NCBI GenBank assembly: GCA_027490145.1
Contig: JAIXYQ010000015.1
Location: 1 to 64,000, forward strand
From: Planctomycetaceae bacterium
GTDB lineage: Bacteria; Planctomycetota; Phycisphaerae; Phycisphaerales; SM1A02
Direction of reading: 5' to 3'
DNA length: 64,000 nt
The notes beneath the pieces are model-generated. The model ran no database searches. It had not been told where the DNA came from and saw only the letters and a list, made by a program, of their open reading frames with translations. The translations under genes and the position numbers were made by a program. How positions within the stretch are numbered: the first letter of the stretch is position 1; every line of letters starts with the position of its first letter. Of this stretch, positions 26,405-35,600 are shown piece by piece.

Positions 26405-26496
26405 TCGCGCGGTGCGAGGCCCGCGCTGCGGTCGGGGAACGCTTGACCACCGCGCGGCGGGCGTGACCCGTCTGTACGGCGTGCCGGACGCCGGAC

Positions 26497-27117
26497 TCAG
26501 CGCGCCATCGATCCGACCGCCGCCACGGCATCCTCGACGGTGGTGATCTCCACGCCGTCGGGCCAGGGCACGCGCACCACGTCGAAGGCGCGCCGCACGT
26601 CCATGCCATCGGGATCGATGCCGACCACGCGCACGTCCTTGGCCATGGTGCGTGATGAACCCGGGATCGCCTTGAGAAGCCGTGCAGGATCCGCGTTGAT
26701 CGCCTTGCACGCTGCCGGTTCGATCGACGCGAGCGCATTCGGCACCACGACGGCCTCGGCATCGACGTAGTACCCCGCATGGCGACAGGCATCGATCGCC
26801 AGGCGCGCCCAGTTCACGTCGGGCGCATCGCCGTGGTAGATGCGCCAACGGTCGCACAACGCGGCATCCTCGCCGCGCTCGATGAACCGTTCCGGGGTCA
26901 CCGAGAGCTGCATCGAGTCGGGCTCGCCGTCCGGCAGTTCGAGCACCACGTCGCCGCTCGCGAGCACGGCCACCATGACCGGTGCCACGATGCGGCCATC
27001 GGGCCCGAGCACGATCTTGACCGGACGCCGCTCGCCATCGAAGCACAGGTGCCCTTCAAGGTGACTCCGCAGCCACAGGTAGGCCTCGTCTGCAATGCCA
27101 TGTGGATCGTCGATCAT
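26497..27117 (-). CDS. Conserved-looking cytoplasmic protein of unknown function
   Basis: A 206-residue soluble protein with no signal peptide or membrane helix. The ATG at 27117 (MIDDPHGIADEAYLWLRSHL) was chosen over a GTG three codons upstream. The first 85 residues contain a beta-rich stretch, VKIVLGPDGRIVAPVMVAVL followed by VVLELPDGEPDSMQLSVTPE, which recalls split-barrel flavin-binding or heme-binding proteins, but no motif is firm. It is convergent with phhA and divergent from aroDE, so neighbours do not define its role. Confidence 0.6.
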   Translation of the reverse strand: MIDDPHGIADEAYLWLRSHLEGHLCFDGERRPVKIVLGPDGRIVAPVMVAVLASGDVVLELPDGEPDSMQLSVTPERFIERGEDAALCDRWRIYHGDAPDVNWARLAIDACRHAGYYVDAEAVVVPNALASIEPAACKAINADPARLLKAIPGSSRTMAKDVRVVGIDPDGMDVRRAFDVVRVPWPDGVEITTVEDAVAAVGSMAR

Positions 27118-27227
27118 GCGGCGCACGGTACGCGGCCTGCGGTGGATGCGCTGTGGATCAGGTGTGGGATCGCTTTCATGTGCGGTATTCCGGCGACGGC
27201 ATCGGAATCCGTGGCTACGCTGCGCGC

Positions 27228-28820
27228 ATGACCCTCGTGGCCTGCAGCGTGACGGTTGACCGGCCCGACCTCGTGTCGCCGGCGATCGAGCGGGCGATGC
27301 GGGCGAAGGCGGATGGCGCGGACCTCGTCGAGTGGCGCGTCGATCTGCTGGCCATGCTGCCCGATGCGGCCGGTGCGATCGCGAGGCTCCTTCGCGACAG
27401 CCCCTTGCCGACGATCCTCACCGTCCGCAGCGAGGCCGAGGGTGGTGCCTTCGATGGTTCGCCGATCGAGGCCGCTCGTGTGCTGGCCGAGGCGATTGCC
27501 GGTGACACACCGCCCCGCTTCGTGGATGTGGAGGCCTCGCTCCTGCGCGATCGCCGCGCGAGCGACGTGGTGCATGCCGCCCTTGCCGGCGTGGACGCAT
27601 CGCAGCGCCCCTCGCTCGTGACGAGCCTGCATGATGTCGGCGGCCGGCCCACGGCGCTGTGGACCGAGCTCGAGCGGATGTGGTCGGATGCGGCGTGCCA
27701 CGTGGCCAAGGTGGCGTGGACCGCACGCACCGTGCGCGACAACCTCGAGGCGTTTGAGGTGCTTGGCAGCCGGCAGGGCCCGACGATCGCGCTCTGCATG
27801 GGCGAGCAGGGTGTGCTGTCGCGCGTGATGGGCGCGAAGTTCGGTGCGTTCCTGACCTTTGCCCGGCTCGACGACGAGGAAGGCACCGCGCCGGGCCAGC
27901 CGACGGTGCGCGAGCTGGTCGAGCTCTACCGCGTCAAGGCGATCACGCACCACACCCGCGTCTACGGCGTGGTGGGCTGGCCGGTGTCGCACAGCCGCGG
28001 TCCGGTCGTGCACAACGCCTGGTTCGGTCGCATGTGCCTCGATGCGCGCTACCTGCCGCTGCCCGTCGGCCCGACCTGGGAATCGTTCAAGGCGAGCGTG
28101 TCGGAGCTCGTCGATCATCCCACGCTGGGGCTGGCTGGCGCGAGCGTGACGCTGCCGCACAAGGAGCATCTGGTGCGGTTCGTGCAGGAACGGGGCGGCG
28201 CACTCGATGACGCGAGCCTGGCGATCGGCGCAGCGAACACCCTCATCATCGATCCGGAGTCACGCTCCGTGCGGGCGTGCAACACCGATTCGCTGGCCGG
28301 GATCGAATCGCTGGCCGAGGCACTCGGCCGTGCGAGCGATGACCTGCGTGGGTTGCGCGTGGCGGTCCTCGGTGCCGGTGGCGTGGCGCGTGCGATGGCG
28401 TGGGCCTGTGCGAATGCAGGCGCTCAGGTGGTCGTGGTCAACCGGACCCACGACCGTGCCGTGGAGCTCGCCGCATCGTTCGATGGCCGCCCGGGCGAGC
28501 GTGGACCGATGCGCGTCGAAGCGGGCCATGCGGCGTCGATCGGCTGCGGCTGCTTCCATGCCATCATCAACGCGACGCCGCTGGGCATGAAGGACGGCCC
28601 CGCACCGGATGAGAGCCCGATCCCCGATGACGTGGCCTTGGACGGCGTCGTCGTGATGGACACCGTGTACGTGCCCGAGCGCACGCCGCTGGTGCAGCAG
28701 GCGACGTCGCGCGGCGCGCGTGTGGTGACCGGCGTGGGCATGTTCATGCGCCAGGCCGCCCTGCAATTCGAACTCTGGACGGGCACGCGACCCTCCATGA
28801 TTTCGGCGCAGGTTTCCTGA
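27228..28820 (+). CDS. aroDE: Bifunctional 3-dehydroquinate dehydratase / shikimate dehydrogenase
   Basis: A 530-residue fusion catalysing two successive shikimate-pathway steps. Residues 1 to about 235 are a type I dehydroquinase with the catalytic His135 (VTSLHDVGG) and the Schiff-base Lys161 (VAKVAWTA). From about 243 follows shikimate dehydrogenase: YGVVGWPVSHSRGPVVHN, ASVTLPHKEHLV (usually NVT-x-P-x-K; here Ser replaces Asn), GAANTL, the NADP loop VLGAGGVARAMA and NRTHDR. The ATG at 27228 begins at the family's TLVACSVT. AroC lies 507 bp downstream on the same strand, so shikimate steps 3, 4 and 7 are grouped here. Confidence 0.95.
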   Translation: MTLVACSVTVDRPDLVSPAIERAMRAKADGADLVEWRVDLLAMLPDAAGAIARLLRDSPLPTILTVRSEAEGGAFDGSPIEAARVLAEAIAGDTPPRFVDVEASLLRDRRASDVVHAALAGVDASQRPSLVTSLHDVGGRPTALWTELERMWSDAACHVAKVAWTARTVRDNLEAFEVLGSRQGPTIALCMGEQGVLSRVMGAKFGAFLTFARLDDEEGTAPGQPTVRELVELYRVKAITHHTRVYGVVGWPVSHSRGPVVHNAWFGRMCLDARYLPLPVGPTWESFKASVSELVDHPTLGLAGASVTLPHKEHLVRFVQERGGALDDASLAIGAANTLIIDPESRSVRACNTDSLAGIESLAEALGRASDDLRGLRVAVLGAGGVARAMAWACANAGAQVVVVNRTHDRAVELAASFDGRPGERGPMRVEAGHAASIGCGCFHAIINATPLGMKDGPAPDESPIPDDVALDGVVVMDTVYVPERTPLVQQATSRGARVVTGVGMFMRQAALQFELWTGTRPSMISAQVS

Positions 28821-28938
28821 ATCGTCGCTCGCGGGGATTGTGCCGAATTCCGTTCGGTTTCCTTGGTGGGCCCCGCGGGAAACGTACGGTTGTGGTGTTC
28901 GATGGCCGAGTCGTGTGGCCTGCGCCAAGGAGGCACAC

Positions 28939-29199
28939 ATGACCGGTCACCAGCACACGCCCAGCACCGTCGGAGGGATGGAAAGGTCTGGAGGGATGGA
29001 AAGGGAGCAGGCGCCTCGTGGGGAGCGAGGGAGCCGAGGATGGGGCAAGCTGGTGGCGCTCGTGTTCGCCGTCGCCGTGGTCGGAAGCGCAGCCGAGGCC
29101 TTTGCGAAGGCTTCCTGCGGGGAGGGGATTGGGCGCGAGCGCTCGTCGGAGCGCGCTTGCGCCGGGGACCGCGCGTGCCACGCGCCACGCGGTCCCTGA
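28939..29199 (+). CDS. Small exported protein with three cysteines
   Basis: An 86-residue protein between aroDE and aroC. The ATG at 28939 has a strong AAGGAGG ribosome-binding site at 28927-28933, five bases away. Residues 11-22 repeat GGMERS/GGMERE. A hydrophobic segment (LVALVFAVAVVGSAAEAFA, 38-56) ends in an AFA-type signal-peptidase site, leaving about 30 residues with Cys at 60, 74 and 80 and many Arg/Glu. The long charged stretch before the hydrophobic part is unusual for a signal peptide, so it may instead remain as a membrane anchor. No family was recognised. The good ribosome site and codon pattern argue it is real. Confidence 0.6.
   Translation: MTGHQHTPSTVGGMERSGGMEREQAPRGERGSRGWGKLVALVFAVAVVGSAAEAFAKASCGEGIGRERSSERACAGDRACHAPRGP
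28972..29004 (+). repeat. Two 15-bp direct repeats within the small exported gene
   Basis: GGAGGGATGGAAAGG occurs at 28972-28986 and 28990-29004, an 18-bp period that encodes GGMERS then GGMERE. It keeps the frame of the small protein. Each unit looks like a ribosome-binding site followed by ATG, so internal starts at these Met codons are conceivable. Confidence 0.7.
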
Positions 29200-29327
29200 A
29201 GGAACACCCGAACTACGGCGGGGAGACGGCGTGATACGCCTCCCGCGAGCCGCCCTCGGCGGCATGGACGCCCGGCCCGACCTCGGCCCGGGCGTCCAAC
29301 ACTTTTTGGCACGCGTACGATCCATCC

Positions 29328-30488
29328 ATGTCGCTCCGATACCGCACCGCCGGTGAGTCGCATGGTCCGGCCCTGATCACACTCGTCGAAGGCGTGCCTT
29401 CCGGGGTCCGGGTCGACACGGACTGGATCGATGCCGAGCTTGCCCGGCGCCAGGGTGGGTATGGCCGTGGCGCTCGGCAGCGCATCGAGACCGATCGCGT
29501 GCGGGTCCTCTCGGGCGTGCGGCAGGGGATCACGCTCGGATCGCCGATCGCGCTGGAGATCGTGAACGCCGACAGCAGGATCGATGATCCCGTGCGCACG
29601 CCGCCGGTGCACCAGCCGCGACCCGGCCATGCGGACCTGGCGGGCAGCGTGAAGTGGCTGACGAACGACTGCCGCGGGACGCTGGAACGTGCGAGCGCGC
29701 GCGAGACCGCGGCGCGTGTCGCGGCCGGGGCGCTCGCCGCGTGCATGCTGCGCGAGGTGGGCATCGAAGCCTTCGGCTACGTGCTCGGGGCGATCGATGC
29801 CTTCGCGGCCGTCGAGGTTGACGCCGCGACGCTGCCGGCATTGCGCGCGGCGCGTGACGGGGCCGAGGTCGCATGTCCCTGCCCGGTGACGGATGCACGC
29901 CTGGTCGAGCACATCCATGCCGCGAAGGTCGCCAAGGACACCGTGGGTGGACTCTGCCGGGTGCACGTGCTCGGGTGCCCGATCGGCCTGGGCTCGTGCG
30001 TGGCCGCCGACGAGCGTCTCGATGCCCGGATCGCCATGGCGGTCATGGGCATCCAGGCCTTCAAGGCCGTCGAGATCGGCCTGGGCCGTGAGTGCGCGCT
30101 GCGCTTCGGCAGCCGGGTGCACGATCCGATCTCGTTCGATGCCTCGCGCTCGACGGAACCGCACCTTGGCTACCTGCGGCCGACCAACCACGCCGGCGGC
30201 CTCGAGGGCGGCATGACCAACGGCATGCCGGTGGTGGTGACCGGCACCATGAAGCCGATCGCCACGCTGCTGCAGGGCCTGCCGAGCGTGGACCTGCGCA
30301 CGAAGGACGCCACGCGCAGCCAGTACGAGCGCAGCGACATCAGTGCCGTGGCCGCGGCGAGCGTGGTCATGCAGCACGCGGTGGGCTTCGAGGTCGCCCG
30401 GGCATTCCTCGAGAAGTTCGGCGGCGACTCCTGGGACCAGGTGCGTTGCTCGTACGACCGGTTCATGGCGGCCGCCCGCGCACTGTGA
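29328..30488 (+). CDS. aroC: Chorismate synthase
   Basis: A 386-residue FMN-dependent enzyme converting 5-enolpyruvylshikimate-3-phosphate to chorismate. The signatures are all present: TAGESHGPAL at the N-terminus, RRQGGYGRGARQRIE, HQPRPGHADL, ERASARETAARVAAG and NHAGGLEGGMTNGMPV near the C-terminus with KDATRSQYERSD. Full length. The ATG at 29328 starts at the expected MSLRYRTAGESHG. It lies downstream of aroDE with the small exported gene between them; whether the three are one transcript is uncertain. Confidence 0.97.
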   Translation: MSLRYRTAGESHGPALITLVEGVPSGVRVDTDWIDAELARRQGGYGRGARQRIETDRVRVLSGVRQGITLGSPIALEIVNADSRIDDPVRTPPVHQPRPGHADLAGSVKWLTNDCRGTLERASARETAARVAAGALAACMLREVGIEAFGYVLGAIDAFAAVEVDAATLPALRAARDGAEVACPCPVTDARLVEHIHAAKVAKDTVGGLCRVHVLGCPIGLGSCVAADERLDARIAMAVMGIQAFKAVEIGLGRECALRFGSRVHDPISFDASRSTEPHLGYLRPTNHAGGLEGGMTNGMPVVVTGTMKPIATLLQGLPSVDLRTKDATRSQYERSDISAVAAASVVMQHAVGFEVARAFLEKFGGDSWDQVRCSYDRFMAAARAL

Positions 30489-30524
30489 CGCGGCCCCCGG
30501 CGCGCGCACGGCTATCTTCCGTGC

Positions 30525-32495
30525 ATGTCCACGATGGCTTCGGATCGGCGCCTGGATGGCGTGCACAGCGGACCTGATGGTGCGAGCGCACGGGAGCGCA
30601 TCCCGGTGGCGGTGTTCCATCGCCCAGCCGCGGCGAGCGCGGCGGTCGCCGCCGAGATCGCCGCGCTCGTGAGGGCCAAGGCCGCCCGGGGCGAGCGATG
30701 CGTGCTCGGGCTGGCCACGGGCAGCACGCCGGTGAGTGTGTACAACGAACTGATCCGCCTGCACCGCGAGGAAGGACTCTCCTTCGCCAACGTCGTCACG
30801 TTCAACCTCGATGAGTACTGGCCCATGCAGCCGCACGAACTGCAGAGCTACCACCGCTTCATGCGGGAGCACCTCTTCGACCATGTCGACATCGATCCGG
30901 CCAATGTGAACCTGCCGTGCGGCACGGTGCCCGCGAACGCCGTGCACGCGCACTGCGAGGAGTACGAGCGGCGGATCCGGGAGCACGGCGGCATCGACCT
31001 GCAGCTGCTGGGGATCGGCCGGACCGGCCACGTCGGCTTCAACGAGCCCGGCTCGGGCCGCACGAGCCGCACGCGCCTGATCACGTTGGATCGCGTGACG
31101 CGCCAGGATGCGGCGAGCGACTTCTTCGGCGAGGAACAGGTGCCGCTGCGTGCCGTCACGATGGGCATCGCCACGATCCTCGAAGCCCGGCGCATCGTGC
31201 TCATGGCGCTTGGCGAGGGCAAGGCGCCGATCATCGAGCGCTTCGTCGAAGGTGACGTGTCCGATGGCGTGCCGGCGACGTTCCTGCAGGGTCATCCCGA
31301 CGCACTGGTCGTGCTCGACCGCGCCGCCGCGGGGCGGCTCACGCGCGAGCGTTGCCCTTGGTCCGTCCGCGCGGTGCGCTGGGACGAAGCCATGGTGCGC
31401 AAGGCCGTGCTCTGGCTCTGTGAGGCGACGGGCAAGCCGATCCTCAAGCTCACCAACGAGGACTACAACGAGCATCACCTGCAGGACCTGCTGGCCATGC
31501 ATGGTCGCGCCTACGACCTGAACCTCCGCGTGTTCCGTGACCTGCAGGAGACCATCACCGGCTGGCCCGGCGGCAAGCCGCGCGAGCAGAAGCTCGCGGG
31601 CGACATCGATCGCCCGCGCGACCGGGTCTTTCCCAAGCGCGTGGTGCTCTTCAGCCCGCATCCGGACGACGACGTGATCTCGATGGGCGGCACGCTGATC
31701 AGGCTCGTCGACCAGGGCCACGAGGTCCACGTGGCCTACCAGACCAGCGGCAACATCGCGGTGTTCGATGCGGACGCGATGCGCTTCCTCGACTTCGCGA
31801 GCGAGTTCAACGCGCGCTTCGGCTTCGATGGCGCCAACACCGAGCGCCTCGAGCATGCGCTGGCCGATCGCCTGCGCTCCAAGCGCCCCGGCGAGGTCGA
31901 TCCCCCGGAAGTCCAGCTCCTCAAGGGCATGATCCGGCGCGGCGAGGCGCGCGCTGCCGGCGTGGCGTGCGGCCTCACGCATGATCGGCTGCACTTCATG
32001 GACCTTCCGTTCTACGAGACCGGTCGGGTCCGCAAGAAGCCGTTGGGTGAGGAGGACATCCGGCTGACGGCGGAACTGCTCGATCGGCTCCAGCCGCACC
32101 AGGTCTACGCCGCGGGTGACCTGAGCGATCCCCATGGCACGCACCGGGTCTGCCTCGGCGCCGTCCTGCAGGCGCTCCACCGGTTGCGCGACCGTCCGTG
32201 GATGGCGGAGTGCGAGGTGCTGCTCTACCGCGGCGCCTGGCAGGAGTGGGATCTCGAGGACATCGACATGGCCGTGCCGCTCTCACCCGATGAAGTGATG
32301 CGCAAGCGCCAGGCGATCTTCAAGCACCAGTCCCAGAAGGACCGGGCGCCCTTCCCCGGTGCGGACGAGCGCGAGTTCTGGCAGCGGGCCGAACAGCGCA
32401 ACGCCGCCACGGCCGCCCGCTACGACGCGCTGGGATTGCCGGAGTACACCGCGATGGAAGCCTTCCGGATCTGGGATGGATCCCTCGACTTCTGA
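30525..32495 (+). CDS. nagB: Glucosamine-6-phosphate deaminase fused to PIG-L (LmbE-like) deacetylase
   Basis: A 656-residue two-domain protein. Residues 20-340 are NagB, which isomerises and deaminates glucosamine-6-phosphate to fructose-6-phosphate: GLATGSTPVSVY, TFNLDEYWPM with the catalytic Asp, GIGRTGHVGFNEPG and WLCEATGKPILKLTNEDYNE. From about 370 is a PIG-L domain with the zinc motif SPHPDDDVISMGG (about 376-388), and further zinc-site histidines in DPHGTHR, so it would remove an N-acetyl group. Such fusions exist in Bacteroidetes and Planctomycetes. Together the domains could convert N-acetylglucosamine-6-phosphate to fructose-6-phosphate; glmS at 57222 runs the opposite way. Confidence 0.92.
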   Translation: MSTMASDRRLDGVHSGPDGASARERIPVAVFHRPAAASAAVAAEIAALVRAKAARGERCVLGLATGSTPVSVYNELIRLHREEGLSFANVVTFNLDEYWPMQPHELQSYHRFMREHLFDHVDIDPANVNLPCGTVPANAVHAHCEEYERRIREHGGIDLQLLGIGRTGHVGFNEPGSGRTSRTRLITLDRVTRQDAASDFFGEEQVPLRAVTMGIATILEARRIVLMALGEGKAPIIERFVEGDVSDGVPATFLQGHPDALVVLDRAAAGRLTRERCPWSVRAVRWDEAMVRKAVLWLCEATGKPILKLTNEDYNEHHLQDLLAMHGRAYDLNLRVFRDLQETITGWPGGKPREQKLAGDIDRPRDRVFPKRVVLFSPHPDDDVISMGGTLIRLVDQGHEVHVAYQTSGNIAVFDADAMRFLDFASEFNARFGFDGANTERLEHALADRLRSKRPGEVDPPEVQLLKGMIRRGEARAAGVACGLTHDRLHFMDLPFYETGRVRKKPLGEEDIRLTAELLDRLQPHQVYAAGDLSDPHGTHRVCLGAVLQALHRLRDRPWMAECEVLLYRGAWQEWDLEDIDMAVPLSPDEVMRKRQAIFKHQSQKDRAPFPGADEREFWQRAEQRNAATAARYDALGLPEYTAMEAFRIWDGSLDF

Positions 32496-32534
32496 GCGGA
32501 TTCCCGCTCGATCTTCGCCTGTTTTGTGTTTTGG
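32494..32534 (+). terminator. Possible terminator after the NagB/PIG-L gene
   Basis: GAGCGG (32494-32499) can pair with CCGCTC (32504-32509) around an ATTC loop, overlapping the stop codon. A T-rich stretch (GTTTTGTGTTTT) follows at 32521-32532, but 11 bases separate it from the stem, so this is at best a weak intrinsic terminator. Confidence 0.3.
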
Positions 32535-32623
32535 ACCGTGTCGGGCTTTGACCCCGTCGGCCCGCCATAGCACAATGCACTGACGGTCCGCATGCCGCGG
32601 GTCGTGCCATTGGGGACCTTCGA

Positions 32624-35600
32624 ATGCTCCGAATGAACAGCCGTTGGGGTGTCATGATGTCCGTGCTCGTCATCGTGGCGGGCCTCGCCACGACCCACGA
32701 GGCGAGTGCGCAACAGGCCACGCGCAAGCCAGTCACGCACAAGGGCACGGCGAAGCGGAGCCTGGTCAAGCAGTCGGCGCCCGTGCAGACTTCGACGGGT
32801 TCGGCGGGTGGCACGAAGCCACTGCCTCCAGTTGAAGCACCGGACAACACCACTCCGACCTCGGTTCCCAGCAGCGGCACGGCCCTGCCGGTTCCCAAGG
32901 CACCCGCGGCGCCGGCAGCCAAGACACCCGCGGCGCCAGCGGTGCCTGCTCCCAAGACACCCGCGGCACCCGCGGCGCCTGCAGCCAAGCCTGCACCCGT
33001 GACTCCAGTCACCGCGCCAACCACGCCAGCCACCGCCACCGGAGCTGGCGCCACAACTGCGGCAGGCTCAACGGCTCCCGGGGCCAAGGGCGTGCCGACC
33101 GCACCTGCACCAGCGATTCCTCAGCAGCCGGTGGCCAAGGCACCGGTCGTGGTGCCACCGCCGATCGTGCCCAATGCACCAGCGACTCCGAACGCCGGTG
33201 ATCTTGCTGCAGGCCTCGATGCAAAGGGTTCGTCTGCGCCAGTGGTGTCCGGTGGTGTCGCGACCACGCCGCCGACGCCACCAGCGTCCAAGACCTCGAG
33301 CGTCCGACGACCGGTGACCGCCAAGACCGTCGGCACGACGCTGGCGACCGCACCGACCAGTACCTCATCGTCCAGCAACGGCGCGACCAATCGCGTCACG
33401 GATCCCACTCCAGTCGCCAAGCCCAATCCTGTGGTGACCAGTGGATCAGGAAGCTCCTCCGCAACGACCTCCGGAACGGTGACGGGTTCCGGTGGATCGG
33501 TGACCAAGCCTGCCACCAGCGGTTCCGCGACCACGGCTGCAAAGACCAGCGAGCCAGCCTCGGGCGGCGCGACGACCAAGCCGGCTGCGACCGGCGGTTC
33601 GGCCGTGGCCAGCGGTGGATCGACGGTGTCCGGGGCCGCCTCTGGTTCGACCGGATCCGTCGCTGGTTCCTCGACGGCCGCTCCCACGACGTTCGCGGTC
33701 CGTCCGAAGGCGTTGCCGAGTGACCCTCGGTCGGCGCGGTTCCGCGCACTGGCATGGTCGCCCGTCTCCGAGGATGGCGTGGACTTCGTCGCTCCATTCG
33801 TCTGGGCCGGATTGCCGGGCAGCCCCGTGGCCAGTGATCCCGTCGCGATCGCCAAGCAGCTGTTGCAACGACCCGAAGGTCAGCGCGTGCTGTGCTTCTG
33901 GGATGTGCTGTTCGAACTCGCGGATCACCCGCTCGACCGGATCCAGACGCCCGATGGCAAGCCCACCGACGTCCGCAGTCCATTCATGGACCAGGGCATC
34001 GAGGCCACGGCGCAGCGCGTGAACACGATCCTCGCGGGCATCAAGCGTGCCGGTGCGACGGTCGACGTGCTCGTGCTCGACTATGAGCGCGGCTTTGCCT
34101 GGGATCCACGATTCGGTGCGCTCGACAACGATCCGCGCTGGATCGGCCTGGCACGCGAACTGGGCTTCGAGGACCTGCGTGGCATGGATGCGGCACGCAT
34201 CGCGCGCTGGAACGAGGTGATGGGGCGTTACTTCGACGACGCCATCGCACGCAGCACCGATCAGCCGCTGCAGTCGATCTTCCCGGGTGCGCGGTTGGCC
34301 AACTTCGAGTCGTTCGCCAGCACGCCGATGGAACCGGTCATCGGCAGCGACGGTGCGCCGTTCCTCCGGGCCTCGGTCACGGATCGCAGCGGCAGGATCG
34401 TCGGTCTTGGTTCACACGACTCCTCGCCGTTCTTCGGGGTGCTCCTGCCGACCACCGCACGACAGCGCGTCGATGGCTCGAACCCGATCGGGGACGATGC
34501 CTTTGCCGCCGCGCGGCTTGAGTTGCACCGATCCAGGTCGATGCACAAGTCGGCCGGTCGCGCACAGATGCCGTGGATCGCACCCCGCAGCCTCGATGCG
34601 GGCGCCGTGGTGGCGCAGGCGGATCCGGGGACCGCAGCGCCGATGCGGAGCACGCCGTACTGGGACGAGATGGTGCTGCAACTCGGCCTGCACGGCGCGG
34701 AGGACTTCCTGTACTGGAACCCCGAAGGTGCCCTGGCCCCGCAGGCTCCGGTGGCGGCGCTGCCCGATGACCACCAGGCGCTCGATCGCGTGCTCGAGGA
34801 ACTCAACCGCAACCTGGGCCAGCAACCCGGTGACAGCGTGTATCGCGAGCAGCCCGGCTTCGATGACCGCATCATCGCCACGGGCCGCGACGATGGGGAG
34901 TCCATCGTGTGGCGCTTCACCTTCGATCCCGGCATCGAGAGCGCACGGGTGTTCTTCACCGACGGTACGTCGGTCGTGGTGAACCGCGAGGCTGATCGCC
35001 CCGGTGCATGGATTGCCCATCCGAAGTCCAAGTCGCTGGTCTTCGACGCGGACAACACCGCGCCGGCCTTCGAGGTCGTCACCGTGCGCGCCTCCGGCAC
35101 CGCGAGTGCCTCGACGAAGTCGCCCGATGGATCCTCGGGCTCCGAGTCCGGCAGTGGAACCGGGACGAAGGACGGCGCCGATGCCGGTTCGACCGTCGCC
35201 TCCGGCGGTTCGACCGGTTCAACCGGAACCTCCGGCTCGTCTGGATCGACGGTCGACGGCAGCACGCTGGCGACGGGTTCGGGCGGGGGGAACGGGGGTG
35301 TTGGCGCATCGACCGGGGCGACCGGTTCGTCCGCGTCGACTGGTTCCGATGGTCCGCAGGCTTCCGCCCGCGCCGTGCTGATTGCGCAGCTCACGTCTGA
35401 AACCCGACAGCGCGCCGGCGAGGCGATGGCCTCCATCTTCACGAGCCGACGGACTGCGGACTGGACGGGTGCGCTCTCGTATCGGCGAGGCCGATGGGCG
35501 GCCATGCTGGGTCAGGCCGCAGCGTCCAGTTCGCTGTCGTCGTACCTGGCCGAGGTGAATGGCCAGGGCGCGGCCGTGGTCCAACTCGATCCGGCGCTCT

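Noticed and set aside
28947-32180. A 1077-codon open frame on the minus strand
   Set aside because: It lies antisense to aroC and the NagB/PIG-L gene, which have clear family motifs. Its translation is Arg/Ala/His-rich without domains, a by-product of high GC.
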